Origin: Pelotomaculum sp. UBA3103
GTDB lineage: Bacteria; Bacillota; Desulfotomaculia; Desulfotomaculales; Pelotomaculaceae
Length of the DNA: 20,707 nt
Assembly: GCA_002365855.1 (NCBI GenBank)
Contig: DFAP01000132.1
Span: forward strand, 1-20,707
Direction: 5' to 3'
Under the pieces are notes generated by a model that had not been told where the DNA came from, made no database searches, and worked only from the letters and a program-made list of their open reading frames with translations. Position numbers and translations under genes: made by a program. Numbering within the stretch: the first letter of the stretch is position 1; each line of letters starts with the position of its first letter. This document shows, piece after piece, positions 10,574 to 16,341 of the stretch.

Positions 10574-11524
10574 TTGACTCGCATTGATTGGCGCAACAAC
10601 TCCATCAGGCTGGTGTCCCTGCTGCTGGCCTTTGTTCTGTGGGTGTATGTCAGCAACGAGCAAAACCCGGTCAGGGAGACAGTAATAAATATCAACCTTG
10701 AACACACTGGACTTGGCTATAACTATTTAATTACCGGGGGTATGCCGGAGAGTGTCAAAGTTAGGGTTCAGGGAAACCGCAGTCAGCTGGCCAACCTGGT
10801 TCCGGCTGAATTTAAGGCTTTGGTAAATATTCCCGAGGGTCAGACTGGTGACCTGCCCCTGGCTGTGCAGGTGACCGCTCCCGCAGGGCTGCGCGTGGCT
10901 CAGGTTACCCCGGATGAGGTACGTCTGTCGGTGGACCGCTTTGCGGAAAAACAGCTCACAGTGGCGGTAAGTCTGCGGGGGGCGCCGGCCCAGGGCTACA
11001 CGGCGCTTGCTCCAGTGTACCAGCCCATGACGGTGTTGGCCAAAGGACCATCAAAAGTAATCAGCCAGCTCAACCAGGCTACAGCCATCATGGATGTCCA
11101 GGCGGCGACAAAGGATGTGGACCAGACCCTTCAACTCAGTGTGGGGCTTGCGGGTGTGACTCTGAACCCGCCGTCTGTGCGGGTAATGGCTCCTATTGTG
11201 GCTTCTGTAACGACAAAGACAGTACCGGTACTGATCCAGGTGGACGGAAGCCCGGCCAGCGGCTTTACGGTTAAGGGCAGCAGTTCCGAACCTTCTTCCG
11301 TACAGCTCTCAGGTACAGTGGAAGCGCTGGCCGTACTTACCAATATCAAGACCGAGGATGTGGACATACAGGGCGTCGATAAAGATATTTCCAGGGAAGT
11401 AGACCTGGTGATACCACAGGGGGTCAGTGTGCAGCCCGGCAGAGTAAAAGTCCAGGTGGAAGTAATCAAGGACGGCACTACTCCTGTGCCGCCAGATGAC
11501 GGTGACGGCGATACCAGTCCATAA
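10574..11524 (+). CDS. cdaR: CdaA regulatory protein, YbbR-domain protein
   Basis: This is the membrane-anchored extracytoplasmic partner of the c-di-AMP cyclase. The 316-aa protein has a short basic N terminus (MTRIDWRNNSIR), one hydrophobic segment (about residues 12-28, LVSLLLAFVLWVYVS), and then a long beta-rich stretch of repeated YbbR domains, recognisable by recurring valine-rich strands such as PESVKVRVQGNRSQL and PSSVQLSGTVEALA. The tail is proline- and acid-rich. The TTG start is set by AGGAGG at 10561-10566 with a 7-nt spacer. Order and spacing with cdaA indicate co-transcription. Confidence 0.9.
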   Translation: MTRIDWRNNSIRLVSLLLAFVLWVYVSNEQNPVRETVININLEHTGLGYNYLITGGMPESVKVRVQGNRSQLANLVPAEFKALVNIPEGQTGDLPLAVQVTAPAGLRVAQVTPDEVRLSVDRFAEKQLTVAVSLRGAPAQGYTALAPVYQPMTVLAKGPSKVISQLNQATAIMDVQAATKDVDQTLQLSVGLAGVTLNPPSVRVMAPIVASVTTKTVPVLIQVDGSPASGFTVKGSSSEPSSVQLSGTVEALAVLTNIKTEDVDIQGVDKDISREVDLVIPQGVSVQPGRVKVQVEVIKDGTTPVPPDDGDGDTSP

Positions 11525-11584
11525 CCATAAATTCTCATGCCCGAAAAAGAACCCCGCCGCCGAAACCACATAAAATATAGTAAA

Positions 11585-11614
11585 TTGACAGTAGCCCGAA
11601 TGCAAAGATATAAT
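11585..11614 (+). promoter_or_regulatory. Consensus housekeeping promoter for glmM
   Basis: A perfect TTGACA (11585-11590) and a perfect TATAAT (11609-11614) are separated by 18 bp, about 40 bp before the glmM ATG. It gives glmM transcription independent of the cdaA-cdaR transcript. Confidence 0.85.
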
Positions 11615-11654
11615 GAGTTGTATTTTTTCTTATTGGAAGGAGACTTGATCCTGT

Positions 11655-12995
11655 ATGGGGGTCCTGTTTGGAACCGACGGAGTCAGGGGCGTGGCAAACC
11701 GGGAGCTTTCCCCGGAGCTGGCTTTTAAGCTTGGCCGGGCTGGAGCCTATATCCTGGCCCGGAGCAGTGGTTCCAACACCCGCATGGTAATCGGCAGAGA
11801 TACGCGGGTTTCGGGGGATATGCTGGAAGCGGCCCTGGTAGCGGGTATTTGCTCTGCCGGGATCAACGTCCTGAAAGTGGGTGTGTTGCCCACCCCTGCC
11901 ATCGCCTACCTGACCCGGGAACTGAAAGCCTCTGCGGGAGTGGTGATCTCGGCTTCCCACAACCCCGTGGAAGACAACGGCATCAAGTTTTTCAGCGCCA
12001 GCGGCTACAAACTGCCCGATGAGATCGAGTCCGAGATTGAGGCGCTGGTCGTAGATGATTGCGCCTGTATTCCATTTCCAGTCGGTGGTGAAGTGGGGCG
12101 AGCCTTTCAGGTGCATGATGCGGCTGAACGTTACATCAGATACTGCATTAAGTCGATAAACACCCGTTTGGACGGGCTAAAGATTGTAGTGGACTGCGCC
12201 AACGGGGCGGCGTACGATGTAGCGCCGAGGATTTACCGCGAACTGGGAGCGGAAGTTATACCTATTTACAACATCCCGGATGGTGTGAACATCAACTGTG
12301 GGTGCGGGTCCACCCACCCCGAAGCTTTATGCGAAACCGTTATTTCTTCAGGCGCCGGCCTTGGCCTGGCGCATGACGGTGACGCCGACCGCGTTCTGGC
12401 CGTTGATGCCGGCGGCAGGCTGGTGGACGGAGACCAGATCATGGTGATCTGCGCGCGCAGCCTGAAAGAAAAAGCACTTTTGCCGAAAGATACAGTTGTA
12501 GTTACCGTTATGAGCAATCTGGGCCTGCATATAGCCCTTAAAAATTTCGGAATCAACGTGGTGGAAACCAGGGTTGGCGACCGCTACGTTATGGAAGAAC
12601 TTTTGCGCACCGGCGCCAGGTTTGGCGGCGAACAGTCGGGCCATATCATCTTCCTGGACCACAATACCACCGGTGATGGCATCCTCACCGCTCTGCACCT
12701 GATGGCGGTAGTAAAAGAGAGCGGAAAAACGCTGCAAGATCTGGCCGGCCAGATGGAGCGACTGCCCCAACTGCTGGAAAACGTGCAGGTTGCTGATAAA
12801 AACCTGGTTATGGGGAGCCAGGCGCTGGCTGAAGCTATTAAAACAGAAGAACAGGCCATGGGCGGAAAAGGACGTATACTGGTGCGGCCCTCCGGCACAG
12901 AGCCACTGGTGAGGGTTATGGCCGAGGGAACAAATATGGATCAATTAAAGGAAATAGTCGGCAGGCTGGCGAATATGATATTAGAAATCAAGTAA
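11655..12995 (+). CDS. glmM: Phosphoglucosamine mutase
   Basis: It interconverts glucosamine-6-phosphate and glucosamine-1-phosphate, feeding UDP-GlcNAc for peptidoglycan. The 446-aa protein has the four-domain phosphohexomutase layout. FGTDGVRG is at the N terminus, the phosphoserine is S101 in ISASHNP, the metal-binding loop is DGDADR (241-246), the sugar-specificity segment is GGEQSGH, and the C-terminal phosphate-binding loop is [20 protein letters not shown] at 11635-11642 precedes the ATG. GlmM of related bacteria binds and inhibits CdaA, which fits its position. It works just downstream of GlmS, the next gene, in the same pathway. Confidence 0.96.
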   Translation: MGVLFGTDGVRGVANRELSPELAFKLGRAGAYILARSSGSNTRMVIGRDTRVSGDMLEAALVAGICSAGINVLKVGVLPTPAIAYLTRELKASAGVVISASHNPVEDNGIKFFSASGYKLPDEIESEIEALVVDDCACIPFPVGGEVGRAFQVHDAAERYIRYCIKSINTRLDGLKIVVDCANGAAYDVAPRIYRELGAEVIPIYNIPDGVNINCGCGSTHPEALCETVISSGAGLGLAHDGDADRVLAVDAGGRLVDGDQIMVICARSLKEKALLPKDTVVVTVMSNLGLHIALKNFGINVVETRVGDRYVMEELLRTGARFGGEQSGHIIFLDHNTTGDGILTALHLMAVVKESGKTLQDLAGQMERLPQLLENVQVADKNLVMGSQALAEAIKTEEQAMGGKGRILVRPSGTEPLVRVMAEGTNMDQLKEIVGRLANMILEIK

Positions 12996-13120
12996 AGCTC
13001 TAAATACCGGTTGAAAATGTCGAATAAATCTTAGATTAAGGATATTATTTAGCGCATTAAATGAAAGGATGTGATGCCTGGAGAGGTCAAAGTTTATTTA
13101 AAACTTACAATTAAATTCAA

Positions 13121-13310
13121 GCGCCAGAACCCTTATTTAGTCTCAGACGTCCAACGACTGACGACCAAATTATAAGGGTTGACGAGGAGGGGGTTAATCG
13201 AGATTTTCGGCGGGTGCCCCCCGGTCCGGCCGGACCGTCAGCGGCATTACAAAACTACCGGGCAACCGGTGGGACAAAAGTGCCAGCGGCCAGCAAGCGG
13301 CGTTCGTGAT
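13121..13310 (+). ncRNA. glmS ribozyme (glucosamine-6-phosphate activated), 3' end approximate
   Basis: Sequence signature: AAGCGCCAGAAC with the self-cleavage site between A13120 and G13121. Helix P1 is formed by 13128-13136 with 13172-13180, followed by the conserved core GACGAGGAGG, TTAATCGAGATTTTCGG and CGGGTGCCCCCCGG. Further hairpins at 13223-13236 (GGTCC / GGACC) and 13257-13270 (ACCGG-GCAA-CCGGT) match the P3a and P4 regions. Glucosamine-6-phosphate bound as a cofactor would trigger cleavage of the glmS mRNA. The P1 hairpin is unusually long because its apical part consists of a dispersed heptad repeat. Upstream, 12996-13120 shows nothing firm beyond weak promoter-like hexamers (TTGAAA 13011-13016; TATTAT 13043-13048). 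Confidence 0.93.
13146..13166 (+). repeat. GACGTCN-type heptad repeat inside ribozyme P1
   Basis: Three 7-bp units GACGTCC, AACGACT, GACGACC. The last two match the internal ilvC-ilvB copy closely. With flanking bases it folds back on itself (TCAGACGT against ACGACTGA, 3-nt loop, one mismatch, with GTC/GAC and TTT/AAA below), extending P1. Confidence 0.7.
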
Positions 13311-13361
13311 GAAGGGTAAGTGTTACCTTTTGAGCCTTACCAGGATGATACTGCAACTATT

Positions 13362-13394
13362 GCCATGCTTAAACTTGCATGGCTTTTATTTTTT
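13362..13394 (+). terminator. Intrinsic terminator between ribozyme and glmS
   Basis: A perfect 7-bp stem GCCATGC (13362-13368) / GCATGGC (13377-13383) with an 8-nt loop is followed by TTTTATTTTTT. Just upstream, GGTAAG (13315-13320) can pair either with nearby TTACC (13323-13327) or with CTTACC (13336-13341). The remaining leader, 13395-13509, has no clear promoter; it ends in the glmS Shine-Dalgarno. Confidence 0.75.
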
Positions 13395-13509
13395 GCAGGA
13401 ATATTTTGGAAGGAGACGTCACCGCCGCGATTAAAATCGAATAAGTTATCAGAAATAGAATTACACAGAATGTTATTGTAGTAAAAGGCAAGCCAGGAGG
13501 TAAAAGAGT

Positions 13510-15339
13510 ATGTGTGGTATCGTAGGGTACGTCGGTCCCCAAGAGGCCGTTGCCATATTGGTTGAAGGACTGGAAAAGCTGGAATACCGCGGCTATGATT
13601 CCGCCGGAGTGGCTATCCCGGGCGGGGATAACCTGGAAGTGTTAAAAAGGGTCGGCAAGTTGGCCGCCCTCAAGGATAAATTAAACGGGCGGGACTATTA
13701 TGCCAACGTTGGCATCGGGCACACCCGCTGGGCCACCCACGGCAGGCCCTCTGACGACAATGCCCACCCGCACACGGACTGCACTGGGCAGTTTGCCGTC
13801 GTGCATAACGGCATTATTGAAAATTACCTCTGTCTCAGGGAATGGCTCGAGTCGGAGGGACATATCTTCTGCTCCCAGACCGATACAGAGGTGCTGCCCC
13901 ACCTGATCGAGCATTTTTATGAGGGAGACCTGCTGGAAGCCGTGATAACCGCGGTGTCGAAGCTGGAGGGCTCTTTCGCCATGGCGGTTGTTTCCTCCAA
14001 GGAACCGGATAAGCTGATAGCAGTCCGCCAGGACAGCCCGCTGGTGGTTGGGCTGGGCGAGGGTGAATACTTTCTGGCCTCGGACATCCCGGCCCTCTTG
14101 AAGCACACCAGGCACACCTACATCCTCAACGATGGGGAAGTGGCGGTCTTGAGCCGGGGTGGAGTCAGGGTCATGGACCACAAGCGCAACGCTGTCCATA
14201 AGAAAGTCTATGAAGTGAAATGGGCGGCGGAGCAAGCTGAAAAAGGCGGCTACGAGCACTTCATGCTCAAGGAGATCCACGAGCAGCCCAAGGCCCTGCG
14301 GGACACACTCAGCGGCAGGATTTCCGCGGACGGCTCCCACGTCACCCTGGACGAGGTAAAGATAACCCCCGAAGAAATCAGGGGATTGAAGAAGATCTAT
14401 ATCACCGCCTGCGGCACGGCCTTCCACGCCGGCCTGGTGGGCAAATACGTCATAGAAAAGCTGGTGCGGCTGCCGGTCGAGGTCGATATCGCTTCGGAAT
14501 TCCGCTACCGCGATCCGATCATTGACCCGGACACCCTGGTGATCATTATCAGCCAGTCCGGGGAGACCGCCGACACCCTGGCCGCGCTGCGGGAAGCCAA
14601 GCGCCGGGGGGCCAGGATCGTAGCTGTGACCAACGTTGTGGGGAGTTCAGTGGCCCGCGAGGCCGACGACGTCATCTACACCTGGGCCGGACCGGAAATA
14701 GCGGTGGCATCAACCAAGGCCTACACTACCCAGTTGGTGAGCATGTACCTGCTGGCCCTGCACCTGGCCGACCTGCGCGGTACGCTGGAACCCGGGGAGA
14801 TCCGGGAGATCCTGGCCGAAATGAAGAACCTGGACTCCAAGGCCCAGGATATTTTAGACGATTCCCAGGTAATCAGGGATTTCGCGGAGGAAATCGCCCA
14901 CTGCGGCGACCTCTTCTACCTCGGCCGCGGCCTGGACTACTCCGTTGCCATGGAGGGTTCGCTGAAGCTGAAGGAAATCTCCTACATCCACGCCGAGGCC
15001 TACGCCGCCGGCGAACTGAAGCACGGCACCCTGGCCCTGATTGAAGAGGCTACACCGGTGGTGGCGCTGGTTACCCAGGAAGCCCTTTTTGAGAAAATGG
15101 CCAGCAACATCCAGGAAGTCAACGCCCGGGGCGCCGCCGTGCTGGCCGTGGCCATGGAGGGTCTTGAAGAAGTGAAAAAGGTGGCCAGGAAGGTCGTCTA
15201 CATCCCCCGCACCCACCCGCTCCTGGCGCCGATCCTGACCGTTATCCCCCTGCAGCTGCTGGCGTATCACGCGGCGGTGAACCTGCGCTGCGACGTCGAC
15301 AAGCCGAGGAATTTGGCGAAGAGCGTGACGGTGGAGTAG
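13510..15339 (+). CDS. glmS: Glutamine--fructose-6-phosphate aminotransferase (isomerizing)
   Basis: It makes glucosamine-6-phosphate from fructose-6-phosphate and glutamine, the entry step to amino sugars. The 609-aa protein is full length. Cys2 after the initiator Met is the N-terminal nucleophile of the glutaminase domain (CGIVGYVG, GHTRWATHG, VVHNGIIENY). Two SIS sugar-isomerase domains follow (CGTAFHAG, SQSGETADTLAAL, ASTKAYTTQ; then LGRGLDYSVAMEGSLKLKE and HGTLALIEE). It ends DKPRNLAKSVTVE, the tail encoded by the Tn7 attachment sequence. AGGAGG sits about 9 nt before ATG. Expression is probably controlled by the leader ribozyme. No terminator hairpin lies between its stop and the transposon, so the native 3' flank appears displaced. 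Confidence 0.98.
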   Translation: MCGIVGYVGPQEAVAILVEGLEKLEYRGYDSAGVAIPGGDNLEVLKRVGKLAALKDKLNGRDYYANVGIGHTRWATHGRPSDDNAHPHTDCTGQFAVVHNGIIENYLCLREWLESEGHIFCSQTDTEVLPHLIEHFYEGDLLEAVITAVSKLEGSFAMAVVSSKEPDKLIAVRQDSPLVVGLGEGEYFLASDIPALLKHTRHTYILNDGEVAVLSRGGVRVMDHKRNAVHKKVYEVKWAAEQAEKGGYEHFMLKEIHEQPKALRDTLSGRISADGSHVTLDEVKITPEEIRGLKKIYITACGTAFHAGLVGKYVIEKLVRLPVEVDIASEFRYRDPIIDPDTLVIIISQSGETADTLAALREAKRRGARIVAVTNVVGSSVAREADDVIYTWAGPEIAVASTKAYTTQLVSMYLLALHLADLRGTLEPGEIREILAEMKNLDSKAQDILDDSQVIRDFAEEIAHCGDLFYLGRGLDYSVAMEGSLKLKEISYIHAEAYAAGELKHGTLALIEEATPVVALVTQEALFEKMASNIQEVNARGAAVLAVAMEGLEEVKKVARKVVYIPRTHPLLAPILTVIPLQLLAYHAAVNLRCDVDKPRNLAKSVTVE

Positions 15340-15364
15340 GTAGATTTATCTTGTAAAAAAGAGA
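15304..15364 (+). other. attTn7 site: glmS 3' end plus insertion point
   Basis: The last codons of glmS (PRNLAKSVTVE) are the segment that TnsD reads in classical Tn7. After the stop, 25 nt (15340-15364) precede the transposon terminus, the classical Tn7 spacing. By analogy the 5 bp AGAGA (15360-15364) would be the target-site duplication; its second copy lies outside the window. Confidence 0.85.
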
Positions 15365-15370
15365 TGTGGG

Positions 15371-15430
15371 TTTAAAATAGTAAACGTAATTTTAAAATAA
15401 AAAATGTATTTTTAAAAAAGTAAATGTATT
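15371..15430 (+). repeat. Three abutting 20-bp direct repeats, putative TnsB binding sites
   Basis: Units 15371-15390, 15391-15410 and 15411-15430 share the consensus TTTAAAATAGTAAATGTATT; pairs match at 16 to 17 of 20 positions. They start directly after the TGTGGG tip with no gaps. Tn7 has tightly packed TnsB sites at its right end, so the arrangement supports that assignment. Confidence 0.85.
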
Positions 15431-15457
15431 TACAATAGGCACCTTCTGTTATAAAAT
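15429..15457 (+). promoter_or_regulatory. Putative tnsABC promoter overlapping the last TnsB repeat
   Basis: TTTACA (15429-15434) and TAAAAT (15452-15457) each match the consensus at 5 of 6 positions, with a 17-bp spacer, 29 bp before the tnsA ATG. The -35 begins inside repeat 3, so TnsB binding would be expected to block it. Confidence 0.6.
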
Positions 15458-15486
15458 GGAAATATAGACAGGTGGTGCCATATTTT

Positions 15487-16341
15487 ATGTCTAAACGACA
15501 ACGTGGTATGACCAAAAATAAAATTGAAAGATGGTTGAAAGAAGGTCGCGGACAGGGTATGGGTATAGATTATAAACCGTGGCTTTCTGTTCAAGATGTG
15601 CCTTCAACCGGCAGATCGCACCGTGAAATTGGTATGAAAGTTCCAAGGCAGTATACCTTTTTCTCGGATCTTGAAAACCGCTATTTCCACATACTTGAGT
15701 ATTCAACAAATGTAATAGACATAAGAGAGCAATACCCGCTTCTACCCATTGAAGAAACTATTTTTATCGCTGACGATTTGGGCATTAAACATCCGACCGA
15801 TCCTACTACCGGTGAAAACGTTGTCATGACAACGTTTTTCTTAATAACTATCACCCAAAATGGGCAGAACCGACTTCTGGCACGGACTGTAAAGAGTTCG
15901 TCAGTGTTAGATTCCAAGCGGAAGATCGAGAAGTTGGAAATTGAGCGTAGGTACTGGGAAAAACAAGGCGTGGACTGGGGTATTGTTACGGAATATGAGA
16001 TAAACCGTATACTTGCTGATAATATGAAAGCAATTCGCAATTATTATAATTTGAAAATTTGCGGTTTATTTGAAGGTATATCAGCCCGCCAAATACAAAG
16101 ATATTTGTCTCAGCTATCAAGAGAGCTTTGCGGTGATTCAGTTGTCGTGAGGAATATATGCTGCAGTTTTGATGAGAAAAATGGTCTTGAGGTAGGGTGT
16201 GGACTGGCTTTGTACAAACACCTTGTTGTTACCCGACAGTTGGAAGTGAATATAATTAATAAGCCATTTGAACTGGCCAAGCCTGTAACAATTAAGCTCC
16301 TTGAATATGAGACGGTACAGACTGGGGTTGATACAATATGA
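15487..16341 (+). CDS. tnsA: TnsA-like transposase endonuclease subunit, catalytic Asp replaced
   Basis: In Tn7, TnsA cuts the 5' ends of the transposon while TnsB cuts and joins the 3' ends. This 284-aa protein matches Tn7 TnsA along its length: KEGRGQGMGIDYKPW, VPSTGRSHR, SDLENRYFHILEY, DIREQYPLLP, GIKHPTDP, then IEKLEIERRYWEKQG. The catalytic Glu is present at E63 and the Lys at K136. The position of Tn7 Asp114 is Phe117 (MTTFFLIT where Tn7 has MSTDFLV). The Gln130 position is Thr134, probably ordinary family variation. So the nuclease is likely impaired although the fold looks intact. I prefer ATG 15487, 11 nt after AGGTGG at 15470-15475; an in-frame GTG at 15472 lies inside that motif. 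The stop overlaps the tnsB start. Confidence 0.92.
   Translation: MSKRQRGMTKNKIERWLKEGRGQGMGIDYKPWLSVQDVPSTGRSHREIGMKVPRQYTFFSDLENRYFHILEYSTNVIDIREQYPLLPIEETIFIADDLGIKHPTDPTTGENVVMTTFFLITITQNGQNRLLARTVKSSSVLDSKRKIEKLEIERRYWEKQGVDWGIVTEYEINRILADNMKAIRNYYNLKICGLFEGISARQIQRYLSQLSRELCGDSVVVRNICCSFDEKNGLEVGCGLALYKHLVVTRQLEVNIINKPFELAKPVTIKLLEYETVQTGVDTI
15815..15838. repeat. Perfect 24-bp palindrome inside tnsA spanning the lost catalytic codon
   Basis: The left arm AAAACGTTGTCA (15815-15826) is the exact reverse complement of the right arm TGACAACGTTTT (15827-15838), with no spacer. The right arm contains the TTT codon (15835-15837) that encodes Phe117 in place of the catalytic Asp. Confidence 0.95.

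Noticed and set aside
13395..13509. A promoter between the leader terminator and glmS (for example TTGGAA 13406 or TTATCA 13446 with later AT-rich hexamers).
   Set aside because: Spacers are 19-20 bp or the hexamers match poorly; none is convincing by eye.
13681..14427. Long open frame on the - strand opposite glmS (248 codons).
   Set aside because: It mirrors glmS codons, with no ribosome binding site or recognisable domain.
15352..15364. An alternative transposon tip at the TGT at 15352.
   Set aside because: It is only 12 nt after the glmS stop, does not continue as GGG, and leaves a gap before the tandem repeats; TGTGGG at 15365 fits all three criteria.
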